This document shows, in pieces, positions 52,367-61,516 of a DNA stretch of 64,000 nucleotides. Origin of the DNA: Dysgonomonas sp. UBA7710. Its GTDB lineage: Bacteria > Bacteroidota > Bacteroidia > Bacteroidales > Dysgonomonadaceae. How positions within the stretch are numbered: position 1 is the first letter of the stretch; every line of letters starts with the position of its first letter. Location: positions 1 through 64,000 of the forward strand of contig NZ_DLFW01000048.1 in assembly GCF_002482385.1 (NCBI RefSeq). The letters are read 5' to 3'. A program made the translations under genes and the position numbers. Below the pieces are notes generated by a model that was given only the letters and a program-made list of their open reading frames with translations, had not been told where the DNA came from and did not search any database.

Positions 52367-54745
52367 ATGTCAGAAACTCCCGAAAAAAATATAAGATTCA
52401 AAGCTATATTGATATATGTAATTGTTGCTTTTATTTGTGGCGGAATGCTTATTTATATATATAAACTAAGAGATGACATTGATGATCAAAAGAGAAGTAT
52501 TTCACAGTACTATAAAGAGCTATCATTAGTCAACGAACTGATTGATTCTGTAAATGCATCGCAATCGGAAGTAAATATGTATGTGTCTACAAAGCAAATA
52601 AGGCATTATAAATCCTTCAATGAAAGCCTGAATATCGTCGAACAGCTAATGGATTCTCTTAGTCATATAAATCCATTACACAACGATAAATTACAACAAA
52701 TTAATCACCTTTTGGTAAAAAAAGGGGTAATTGTTTCAAATTTGAATAAACAATTTAATAATAAAAATCCCATAGAATCAATAAATGAAATATTAAAAGA
52801 AATCGATCCTGTTATCAAAAAAGATACTGTCTTGGTCACTACAACGGTACAGGATACTATAATTTATTCGGGGCCCCAAAAAGGCTTCTGGAGGAAACTG
52901 GGGGAATTGTTTTCTTCTTCAAAAGGGGCCGATACTGTGACTTCAATTACTACAGCCAGGTTGGATACATTGACTGTGCCGAAAAACGATACACTCCATG
53001 TAGTTACAGAGGTTACAGAAATAGCAGAACAAGCCAAAGACGACTATGTAAAAAGAATTATATCTATCGAAAAAAATCTAAGCAGCCTAATTGTAGCAGA
53101 TCAGGAAATTTCTTCTGAAATCACTACATTACTAATTGGCTTGTATAACCAAACTGTTCAGGCGAGACTTGATGAAATTCAGAAAAGCGAACAACTGATA
53201 CGTAATAATAATACTTATTCTATAATAAGTAGTATCGTTTCTCTTATCTTGATTTTTATATTTATATCACTCATAATAAGTGATGTAAATAAGAGTTATA
53301 GACTGCGAAAGAATGTAGAACGGGCAAACCTGAGGATTAAGCAAATTATGGATAGTCGTCATAAATTGTTACTATCTATTTCTCATGATATTAAAACGCC
53401 TCTTAATTCTATACTAGGAACGTTAGAATTAAAAGAAACAAGCAATGGGTTTCTACATGATGAAGTGCGCACGATGAAAGATTCGGGAGAATATATCCTT
53501 GCTTTGCTAGGTAACCTATTGGAATTTTCGAGTATTGAACAAGGTACTTCGAATATATCGAATCGTATCTTTAATCTACATGCCCTATGTCAGCAGACAG
53601 TTGAAATGTTTATTCCTCTTGCAAACAAGAAGAATCTTACATTGGCCTATTCGTTTGACTTCGATAAAAATTTGATATTGTCGTCCGATTCTTTAAAAAT
53701 TAAACAAATACTAATAAATATATTATCTAATTCAATTAAATATACATTAGAGGGTTTCATTCAGTTTAATGTAAAATATTCTGATTCCGGATTATATTGT
53801 ACTATAGAGGATACAGGCGTAGGTATTCCTGAAAATCAAATCAAAAATATATTTCAGCCATTTAGCCGGGTTGATCAAAATTCACATTTGTCGGAAGGTT
53901 CAGGATTTGGAATGTATGTCGTAAAAGGTTTGGTCGATTTATTTCAGGGAAATATAAAAGTTACTTCGGAAGAAGGGAAGGGAACCAGAACTGAAATATC
54001 TATTCCGGTAAGTGAAGTTTCTATAAATGAAACTTTTATTCCTAAGAGAATATTAATAGTAGACGATGATATATCTTATTTGATAATTATTCGCAATATG
54101 TTATCAGACTTAGGGCATATACCTTCTATGTGTGGTAATATAGCAGATTTTGAAAATATAATAACAGAAATCAATCAATATGATGAGATATTGACGGATA
54201 TGGAAATGGAGAATTTTAATGGAATTGATGTTTTAAACAGGATAAAATATAGTGGAATAAATATACCGGTTACAGTCGTTACGGCCCGGGAAGATATTAA
54301 TAATGATGATTTTATAAGAATGGGATTTAAAGCCTATATTAAGAAACCGATTTCAACCTGTGACTTAAAGTTACTGTTCGGAGGACAAATAAAAGATGAA
54401 AGAGTAGCAGGCTTTAGTTCGCTTAATAAAATGCTGGAAGAAGATTCCGATGCATTGCATGAGGTTCTAACATCTTTTGTCGATTCTACAACAGAAAATA
54501 TCGGCAAACTTAAACAGGCCGTACTCAATAGTGATTATAACATGGCTCAGTTTATTAGCCATAAAATGCAGCCGATGTTTATACAGGTCGGAGCAGTTGA
54601 GAAGTTAGATATATTGAAGAAACTGGACGCACACCGTTTAGATGGAATGTCAATGTATCCCGGATGGGAGGATGATGTACTTGAACTTATTGAATATGCG
54701 GAACAGATAATAACTGAAACTGAAAATTATTTGAAATCTCATTAA
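52367..54745 (+). CDS. Hybrid sensor histidine kinase (HisKA-HATPase-REC-Hpt)
   Basis: This 792-residue membrane kinase has two membrane helices (about 12-35 and 283-305) around a periplasmic helical sensor of about 240 residues. HisKA follows with H340 (SISHDIKTPLNSILG), then HATPase_c (KIKQILINILSNSIKYT and GVGIPENQI), a receiver with D611 (EILTDMEMENFNG) and a C-terminal Hpt domain with H732 (ISHKMQPMF). The phosphate can thus run H-D-H to a separate response regulator. That partner is the convergent NtrC-type gene, whose stop overlaps by four bases. ATG at 52367 is preferred over a GTG at 52274 that lies in the operator palindrome. Confidence 0.93.
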   Translation: MSETPEKNIRFKAILIYVIVAFICGGMLIYIYKLRDDIDDQKRSISQYYKELSLVNELIDSVNASQSEVNMYVSTKQIRHYKSFNESLNIVEQLMDSLSHINPLHNDKLQQINHLLVKKGVIVSNLNKQFNNKNPIESINEILKEIDPVIKKDTVLVTTTVQDTIIYSGPQKGFWRKLGELFSSSKGADTVTSITTARLDTLTVPKNDTLHVVTEVTEIAEQAKDDYVKRIISIEKNLSSLIVADQEISSEITTLLIGLYNQTVQARLDEIQKSEQLIRNNNTYSIISSIVSLILIFIFISLIISDVNKSYRLRKNVERANLRIKQIMDSRHKLLLSISHDIKTPLNSILGTLELKETSNGFLHDEVRTMKDSGEYILALLGNLLEFSSIEQGTSNISNRIFNLHALCQQTVEMFIPLANKKNLTLAYSFDFDKNLILSSDSLKIKQILINILSNSIKYTLEGFIQFNVKYSDSGLYCTIEDTGVGIPENQIKNIFQPFSRVDQNSHLSEGSGFGMYVVKGLVDLFQGNIKVTSEEGKGTRTEISIPVSEVSINETFIPKRILIVDDDISYLIIIRNMLSDLGHIPSMCGNIADFENIITEINQYDEILTDMEMENFNGIDVLNRIKYSGINIPVTVVTAREDINNDDFIRMGFKAYIKKPISTCDLKLLFGGQIKDERVAGFSSLNKMLEEDSDALHEVLTSFVDSTTENIGKLKQAVLNSDYNMAQFISHKMQPMFIQVGAVEKLDILKKLDAHRLDGMSMYPGWEDDVLELIEYAEQIITETENYLKSH

Positions 54746-56052
54746 ATATCCATACCATATTGATGCATTTTATTATAAAGAGTTTTTCTATCTATATTGA
54801 GTAGGTTTGCTGCTTTTGTTTTATTTCCTTTCGTTATTTTCAGGGCTTTTAGAATTTGTTCCCGTTCATCTGCCGGCAGTAAGGTTTGTTCTGGTTGTAT
54901 AGGGATTTGAATAAATTCAGGTAAGAGGTCAGGGGTAATTTCCGTTCCTTTTGCAAACAATACAGTTCTTCGTATAACATTTCTTAATTCACGTAGATTA
55001 CCTGGCCAGCGATATTGTTTTAGTATGGACATACTATCTTCCGAGAATCGCTCTACATTTCGTTCCAATTCTTTGTTGGCATCAGTTAAAAAACTATTTG
55101 CAAAAAGAACGATATCCTCTTTTCGCTCGCGTAAAGGGGGAACTATTAAAGTAAACTCATTTAATCGATGATATAAATCTTCACGAAAACGCCCTTCCGA
55201 GATCGCTGTTTCTAAATTTTCATTAGTTGCGACTATCATCCTTACATCGACTTTAATGTCGCTGGCAGAGCCTACCGGACGTATTTTTCGTTCCTGTATG
55301 GCTCTTAACAGCTGAACTTGTACTTCGTAAGACAAGTTTCCCACTTCGTCAAGGAAAACTGTTCCTCCTCCTGCTTGTTCAAATACACCTTTCTTATCCG
55401 CAATAGCAGAGGTGAATGATCCTTTCAGATGGCCGAATAGTTCGCTTGGCGCCAATTCTTTTGACAAGCTACCACAATCTACAGCCACAAACGGAGCTTG
55501 TTTTCTTTGGCTGTTGTCATGTATCATCCGTGCAGTATATTCCTTTCCCGTTCCGCTTTCTCCTATTATAAGTACAGACAGGTGTGTCGGTGCAACTAGT
55601 TTTATATGCTCGTACATTTGTTTGGATAAAGTACTGTTGCCATAAACGATATTTGTTGCAGGAGGATTCTCTTTTGGTATTTTAATTGGAGTATAATTTA
55701 GAGCTTCATCTATTTTTGATCTTAGAATGTCCGGATTTATAGGCTTTTCCATATAATCGAAAGCTCCCAGTTTAATTGCTGCGACAGCACTCTGAACCTC
55801 CCCGTAGCTGGTCATGACAATTACAGGAGTGTTTATTTTCCTCTCTCTGATCCATGTCAACAACATTATTCCATCTCCGTCAGGAAGTCTCAGGTCGGTG
55901 ATAATTAACTTGAAATCAGCCTTTAATAGATTCTTTTTAGCTTCAACCAAAGTAGATTTAACGAATGCATCAAATCCATTTTTGTTAAACCATTTCTTAA
56001 GGACGATTCCGAATGTATTGTCATCTTCAATAATTAAAACCTTGGAAGCCAT
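54742..56052 (-). CDS. NtrC-type sigma-54-dependent response regulator
   Basis: This 436-residue regulator has a receiver domain (LIITDLRLPDGDG), an AAA+ domain with Walker A GESGTGKEYTARM and Walker B GGTVFLDEVGNLS, and a FIS-type helix-turn-helix (KAANLLNIDRKTLYNKMHQYG). The sigma-54 contact loop reads GSFTSA (residues 211-216) where the usual motif is GAFTGA, so contact with sigma-54 may be altered though it is close enough to expect activity. It converges on the hybrid kinase with a four-base overlap and should activate the sigma-54 promoter at 52160-52177. Confidence 0.95.
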   Translation of the reverse strand: MASKVLIIEDDNTFGIVLKKWFNKNGFDAFVKSTLVEAKKNLLKADFKLIITDLRLPDGDGIMLLTWIRERKINTPVIVMTSYGEVQSAVAAIKLGAFDYMEKPINPDILRSKIDEALNYTPIKIPKENPPATNIVYGNSTLSKQMYEHIKLVAPTHLSVLIIGESGTGKEYTARMIHDNSQRKQAPFVAVDCGSLSKELAPSELFGHLKGSFTSAIADKKGVFEQAGGGTVFLDEVGNLSYEVQVQLLRAIQERKIRPVGSASDIKVDVRMIVATNENLETAISEGRFREDLYHRLNEFTLIVPPLRERKEDIVLFANSFLTDANKELERNVERFSEDSMSILKQYRWPGNLRELRNVIRRTVLFAKGTEITPDLLPEFIQIPIQPEQTLLPADEREQILKALKITKGNKTKAANLLNIDRKTLYNKMHQYGMDI

Positions 56053-56443
56053 TGTTCATTATGAATTAGAGGAAAGTTTTTTCAAAATTATTTGTTTTTA
56101 TTTTCAGACGAAAGGGTTTTATTCTTAATTAACACTAATAAATAAGATATGGTTAGGCTAATTGATTTTAGTAATGATTAATAAAAACAGAATATGAGTA
56201 AAAGATATTACCTACACATTCGTTATTTTTCAAAAAAGTGATAATTAATCTATTTAAGATAATAATATTCAAAATACTATTTTTATAAGATGTTAATAAA
56301 ATATAATTAATGCCGCAAAAATATATATACTGTAACATATGTGACATGTTTTTAATTTTATTTTTATAATAGATTGTTTTATAGTTATATATAAGTAATC
56401 ATAAATCATTATTTTTTTATTAAAAAACCCTAACTTCTAGGTA

Positions 56444-56474
56444 TTGTGACTCACTTATGCATCGAATACCTTTG
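56444..56474 (+). promoter_or_regulatory. Promoter of the siderophore uptake operon
   Basis: TTG at 56444-56446, a 20-base spacer and TACCTTTG at 56467-56474 match the Bacteroidales promoter. The 454-base gap before it (56053 on) is very AT-rich and shows no gene; it may hold regulator sites I cannot name. Confidence 0.7.
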
Positions 56475-56506
56475 CAAAACATTAAATTATATTAATCAAT
56501 AAACAT

Positions 56507-57679
56507 ATGAAAAATATTAAAGTTGTACTGCTTGTTCTATGCAGTATATTATTTTTGAATTCTTGCAGTAGTGATGATGATAATGATAATAATCCGGTAA
56601 TACCGACCGAAAGTATAAAGTTGGAAGGAAAATGGATTATTAAAGAAATAAACTTCAAATCGAATGTCAAAGCGTGGAAAAGCGAGACATTCTCTGATGT
56701 GATGGATGTTTTTGGCTGGGCTCCTTATATGTTCGAAAGTGCTTCGGGTGTTGAGTTTACGAACGAGGATTACACAGATTCTCAGACACAGAAATCGGGA
56801 AAAGTATTTAAGTTAATAACCGGCAGCTCGTATGGAGGCTCAGGAAAGGTATATTGGATATGGAACCAGAGTGAAGACGGAAAAGCGTTTGAAGTCGTTC
56901 AGTTTAATAGCCAGATGCCTCCCTATGACTTTTCAATGTCCAAAACTTCTTCTTTAGAAGAAACTACTCTGGATGGCAAACGTGTGCTTATCTTCACAAC
57001 AACATTGGTAAGTATCGATCAGGATAGAATGGATGAATCTTCAAACCCAATGACTCGTCCTAAAGTGGCAGCAACAGCAACATTCACGTTAGTGGAGACC
57101 AGCGGGGAAATAGATACGGAAGTATCTCCCAATCTGAAATTGAATGGTGCAGCGTTTAAACTGCCGGAACAAATTGATCCTACTGTGGTAACAAAAGCAA
57201 ATCTGGCAGGCACTGCATGGATGCTGAAAATAGGATCGAAAATATATGATCCGGGATTTGCTACCCAGAATCCGGTATTGGAATTTGCTAAACTTATCAC
57301 TCTCTATTTCGAAGATGAGAGTGTACTTAAATTCAGATATTCATTTCCAATGGGTATTGTGAGTACCAAAGAAACGACTTGGCAATATGATAATACAACA
57401 TACATTATAAGTTATGCAAAAGGAGAAGGAGCAATGGAAAGCTCTGTAATGAAATTTGTATGGAAAGCTTCATATCAGATAACTGACGATGTGAAATCAC
57501 TCGTACTGGAATTACAAGAAGTGATAAATAATGCCGGGCAGGAAGCTGAAACCAAACTTGATCTAAGTACAGTAAGCGCTGATATTCTGAAAAGAGAATT
57601 TACTTCTGTATCTGCTGACGATGTAAGCGATAATAGTACTACTGTAAAAAAGGACAATTATACGGTTTTCACTAAATAA
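56507..57679 (+). CDS. Unrecognised lipoprotein of the siderophore locus
   Basis: This 390-residue lipoprotein (lipobox FLNSC near residue 19, then SSDDDNDNN) has two similar halves of about 180 residues: LEGKWIIKEINFKSNVKAW near residue 42 and LAGTAWMLKIGSKIYDPGF near residue 233. Both run into beta-rich stretches, suggesting a duplicated lipocalin-like fold. I do not recognise the family. It stands first behind the promoter and is followed by a terminator-like hairpin (57707-57737), then the TonB receptor, so it may be made in excess of the rest. Surface ligand binding is a guess. Confidence 0.72.
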   Translation: MKNIKVVLLVLCSILFLNSCSSDDDNDNNPVIPTESIKLEGKWIIKEINFKSNVKAWKSETFSDVMDVFGWAPYMFESASGVEFTNEDYTDSQTQKSGKVFKLITGSSYGGSGKVYWIWNQSEDGKAFEVVQFNSQMPPYDFSMSKTSSLEETTLDGKRVLIFTTTLVSIDQDRMDESSNPMTRPKVAATATFTLVETSGEIDTEVSPNLKLNGAAFKLPEQIDPTVVTKANLAGTAWMLKIGSKIYDPGFATQNPVLEFAKLITLYFEDESVLKFRYSFPMGIVSTKETTWQYDNTTYIISYAKGEGAMESSVMKFVWKASYQITDDVKSLVLELQEVINNAGQEAETKLDLSTVSADILKREFTSVSADDVSDNSTTVKKDNYTVFTK

Positions 57680-57706
57680 TGTAGATAGTATCTAAATCAG
57701 AGTAGG

Positions 57707-57737
57707 GAAGGAGTAAACGGAGAAACTCCTTCTTTTA
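57707..57737 (+). terminator. Hairpin between the lipoprotein and the receptor gene
   Basis: GAAGGAGT at 57707-57714 pairs with ACTCCTTC at 57725-57732, then TTTTACTTTATTT follows. It should end part of the transcripts after the lipoprotein gene. Confidence 0.65.
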
Positions 57738-57756
57738 CTTTATTTATTTAAACGAG

Positions 57757-60168
57757 ATGAAATATATACTAATCTGTATATTAATAATATCGCTTTGCCC
57801 ATACCAATCTTATTCTCAAAATAAAAAGCATAGTATTTCCGGGCATGTATACGTTGACAATACAGTTCGGGAAAATATAGAAGTAATAATTGAAGAATTG
57901 GATACTCGGGCTTTTACTGATGCTAAGGGCAGGTATACAATCAACAATTTACCGTCAGGGACCTATGTTCTGTACGCGCTACATCAGGATGGATATGTTG
58001 AAGTAAAGTCTGTCGACCTCAAAGCATCTACTGATACTTTGGATTTCCATATAAAAACTTCGGCCATAGAGCTCAAAGAAGTAACTATAAGTGCCAGCAG
58101 AAAGATTGATGAACTCAGATTGAATCCCATCAAGGCAGAAGTGATCGATGTAACTCACTTTCACGAAAAGGCTACAAATATTCAAAATTTGCTGAATGCA
58201 AGTCCGGGCGTGCGTTTGCGTAATACGGGGGCATTAGGAGCTAGCAATGAGGTTATAATAAACGGGTTTAGCGGCAGATCTATCAAACTGATGCGGGACG
58301 GTATTCCCTTGGATTATCTCGGTTCAAGTTTCGGTATAACCAAAATTCCGGTCAATTCTGTCGAACGTATGGAGGTTTATAAAGGTGTATTACCGACAGA
58401 AATAGGGATAGATGCTTTAGGGGGAGCTATAAATCTGGTAAGCCGTAAGTTATACGATTCAGAGATTCAAGTGTCATTCGAAAGAGGGTCTTTCAATACG
58501 AACATAGCGACTATTAACGGATTCCGGCGGTTGAACAGAAATATATCAGTAGGTTTGTATGCCTTCGGAAATTATTCCGATAACGATTACAAGGTAAAAA
58601 ATCTGCCTTATTATGAAGAAGAAACAGGACGTAATACATACATAGAAGCCCGTTTATTCCATAATAAGTTTAAGCAATATTTTGTAGAAGGATATGTAAA
58701 CTTCGACAATCTGTCGTGGGCAGACCTTTTGCAATTCAGAGTGACCAGCTTTGCCCTGCATCAGGACATGCAGAATGATTTTACCACCCGTGACAGGGCT
58801 TTTGGTGCAGTCTATCGTACCGAAAAAGCGATTGCCATACCTTCCGTTACTTACCGGAAATCTTTTATAGACAGCAGGTTGAATACAACACACTTTCTTG
58901 TTTATAGTAAGATAGACAATCTGTTTGTAGATACACTGAAGAATACATATTATGACTGGAAAGGAGTAGCGCACTCTTCTACTTCTGCTTCAGAGATAGG
59001 GAGTGTTTATACATCTGCTCCGGGGAAAAACGGGCTTGAGTCCGATTATCAGAATATGATATATCGTGGATTATTGTCTTACCATATCACCCCGTCCCAT
59101 ATACTTACCGCTAATGTAGTTGATAACTATTTCATCAACAAGAAAGATGATGAGGTCAATCCTTTAGAAAAAAAACGCATTACGTATAATCGTCTGATTG
59201 TAGGGGTAGGGTATAATGCCGGATTGTTTGACAACAAGTTGAATACGATTGTACAAATGAAGTCCCTGTTCTATCAGACTAAAGGCAAAGAATCGGTATA
59301 TAGCTCGTCCGAATTGGTAAATGAAGACAGATCCATCTCTAAACAAGGGCTTAGTTTCTCTCTGGCAGTAAAGTATAATATACTGAATAACCTTCTGATA
59401 CGCGCGTCATATGAAAATACCTACCGGTTACCCGACCAGATGGAAATCTTCGGGGATAATACTTTTATCATTTCCAATCTCGATTTATCACCTGAGAAAA
59501 GTAATAATTTCAATCTGGGACTGAAGCTGCATAAGCCGGCAAAATACAATTTTGAGATAAATACTTATTTCAGGAATACAACAGACCTGATAAAGCTCAA
59601 GGAAATCAATCAATATCAGGGGTTGTTCCTCAATCTGGAGAAAGTAAAAGGGTATGGGATTGAACTCGACGGATACTATACCTTCTTCGATAAGCTCAGA
59701 CTGACGGGGAATCTTACTTATAATGAATTCAGATACAATGGCTCGCTCGACGAAAATGCAAATGATGTGCATTTTAAAGATGCCCGTATCAGCAATACGC
59801 CTTTCTATTATGGAAATCTGGGTGTAGAATATACTATCAATAATGTATTGGGTAAGAATAATATACTTCGTACCTATTGGAATTATTCATATGTACATCA
59901 ATATTATCTGGATTATATAGAGAAACAGTACGAGCCTGATGGTTTCTTAGGCCTTTTTGGCAAATCGAAAATTTCTACAGACCGTGTTATTCCTCAACAA
60001 CAGCTTCACACAGCAGGCACTTCTTTCGATATGAAGACATATAAGGAAAGCCGGTTGACATTAGGATTTGAGGTGCGTAATATTTTTGATAAAGACATCT
60101 ATAATAACTTCAAAATGCAGAATCCCGGACGCAGTTTCTGGGCTAAAGCGGTTTATCTCTTCAAATAG
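57757..60168 (+). CDS. XusA-like TonB-dependent siderophore receptor
   Basis: This 803-residue outer-membrane receptor has a signal peptide (about 1-20), a carboxypeptidase-like regulatory domain (about 25-108), a plug (NLLNASPGVRLRNTGALGAS and ERMEVYKGVLPTEIGIDALG) and a barrel ending in FWAKAVYLFK. The next two genes are a DUF4374 lipoprotein and a PepSY membrane protein, the order of the Bacteroides xusABC xenosiderophore system. It should therefore import a foreign ferric siderophore. The specific ligand is unknown. The gap to the DUF4374 gene is eight bases. Confidence 0.85.
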   Translation: MKYILICILIISLCPYQSYSQNKKHSISGHVYVDNTVRENIEVIIEELDTRAFTDAKGRYTINNLPSGTYVLYALHQDGYVEVKSVDLKASTDTLDFHIKTSAIELKEVTISASRKIDELRLNPIKAEVIDVTHFHEKATNIQNLLNASPGVRLRNTGALGASNEVIINGFSGRSIKLMRDGIPLDYLGSSFGITKIPVNSVERMEVYKGVLPTEIGIDALGGAINLVSRKLYDSEIQVSFERGSFNTNIATINGFRRLNRNISVGLYAFGNYSDNDYKVKNLPYYEEETGRNTYIEARLFHNKFKQYFVEGYVNFDNLSWADLLQFRVTSFALHQDMQNDFTTRDRAFGAVYRTEKAIAIPSVTYRKSFIDSRLNTTHFLVYSKIDNLFVDTLKNTYYDWKGVAHSSTSASEIGSVYTSAPGKNGLESDYQNMIYRGLLSYHITPSHILTANVVDNYFINKKDDEVNPLEKKRITYNRLIVGVGYNAGLFDNKLNTIVQMKSLFYQTKGKESVYSSSELVNEDRSISKQGLSFSLAVKYNILNNLLIRASYENTYRLPDQMEIFGDNTFIISNLDLSPEKSNNFNLGLKLHKPAKYNFEINTYFRNTTDLIKLKEINQYQGLFLNLEKVKGYGIELDGYYTFFDKLRLTGNLTYNEFRYNGSLDENANDVHFKDARISNTPFYYGNLGVEYTINNVLGKNNILRTYWNYSYVHQYYLDYIEKQYEPDGFLGLFGKSKISTDRVIPQQQLHTAGTSFDMKTYKESRLTLGFEVRNIFDKDIYNNFKMQNPGRSFWAKAVYLFK

Positions 60169-60176
60169 ATTCGATT

Positions 60177-61493
60177 ATGAAGACTTTAAAATACTTCTGT
60201 TTTATAATTCTCAGTTCTTTTTTTATACAATCGTGCGAAGTTGAGAATCTTGAAAATGACAATACACCCCGTCTGGACTTCACCTCTAATAATTATGTGC
60301 TGGCTGTAGAGGAGGCGTCCAACTCGGATATAACACGATTCTTCACATTTGAAATGAATCAGGTAAAGAATAATATTGAGCCATACGAATTATTATCGGA
60401 AGAATCTTTGTTTACAAATTCAGATCCGTCTACCTCAGCCGGACATCAATCTATCGGAAAATATTTCTTTGCTATGGCAAAGGATAAAAAGGGAATGTCG
60501 TCCACCCCCGGTATATATCGCTTAAGCCTTAATATGAGTAATCGGGTATTTATAAACGAGAGTCTCAACCTGAGAAAAAATAACTTGTTCCCGTCCCGTA
60601 AACTATGTATTGTTGACCGTAACCTCGGGTTTTATTATAACGAAGGCTTGTCTCCGCAGAGCATATACATGTTCAATCCGTACACAATGAATACTACCGG
60701 GTCAATTGATCTGAAGGAAGCGATAATGAACTTCCGTCCCGATGCTAAATGGCTCGACGAAAGCGGTAATAATATGGTGCGTACGGGTTCATTGGTATTA
60801 GATGAAAAAGAAGGAAAGTTATATGTAAGCGTAGTATTTCTGGAAACAGTGGGATTTAATATTATAGCGGATAGTGAAACGAATTTTTATTTGGCTGTAA
60901 TAGATATCGAAACAAAAAAAGTAGAGAAAATCATCAGTTATCCCAATACCCGTACAGTCGGCTTCTTTGTTTCGGAAAACAATCCTACAACTAAGACCGA
61001 ATCGGGTGATATGTATCTCTGTTCGTGGGGATGGAACCAATTTGGTACGCCTACCGAATCTAAAATATTCAGGATAGAAAGAGGGGAAACGGATTTTGAC
61101 AAAACGTGGGAATTTAACGTAGATAAATATTTTGGAAAGGGACGTATTGCTCAGTCTATTATCAGCTATAACAATAAAATATACCTGCATATATCCACGA
61201 TTAAATATACTTTTTCAGATAGCGATTCGGAAGGGAGTAAGATAGAGATGGAGTATTATGAACTAAATCCCCGGGATATGTCTATCCGCAAGTTAGATAT
61301 TCCGGCATCTGACCCGTCTGCACGAATGAACGTATTCAGTATTGTAGATGATAAACTTTATATCTGTGTGCCCAACAGCAATACGGAAAATATCAACGGG
61401 ATATATTCAATAAACAGGGATGGCGCAATAGTAAAGGAAATGCTTTTGCAAAATAAGTATAGACCGGTCAGGTTGTATAAATTGACCAATTAA
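60177..61493 (+). CDS. DUF4374 lipoprotein (XusB-like siderophore-binding)
   Basis: This 438-residue lipoprotein (lipobox IQSC near residue 20) matches DUF4374, a beta-propeller-like family: GKYFFAMAKDKKGMSSTPGIYRLSLN, MVRTGSLVLDEKEGKLYVSVVF, FYLAVIDIETKKVEKIIS and KLYICVPNSNTENINGIYSI are successive blade-like strands. In Bacteroides the DUF4374 protein XusB binds ferric siderophore at the surface and hands it to the receptor XusA. Gene order and spacing (8 bases before, 23 after) are the same here. The ligand is unknown. Confidence 0.85.
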   Translation: MKTLKYFCFIILSSFFIQSCEVENLENDNTPRLDFTSNNYVLAVEEASNSDITRFFTFEMNQVKNNIEPYELLSEESLFTNSDPSTSAGHQSIGKYFFAMAKDKKGMSSTPGIYRLSLNMSNRVFINESLNLRKNNLFPSRKLCIVDRNLGFYYNEGLSPQSIYMFNPYTMNTTGSIDLKEAIMNFRPDAKWLDESGNNMVRTGSLVLDEKEGKLYVSVVFLETVGFNIIADSETNFYLAVIDIETKKVEKIISYPNTRTVGFFVSENNPTTKTESGDMYLCSWGWNQFGTPTESKIFRIERGETDFDKTWEFNVDKYFGKGRIAQSIISYNNKIYLHISTIKYTFSDSDSEGSKIEMEYYELNPRDMSIRKLDIPASDPSARMNVFSIVDDKLYICVPNSNTENINGIYSINRDGAIVKEMLLQNKYRPVRLYKLTN

Positions 61494-61516
61494 AAAATAA
61501 TAACAAACAGTAGAAA

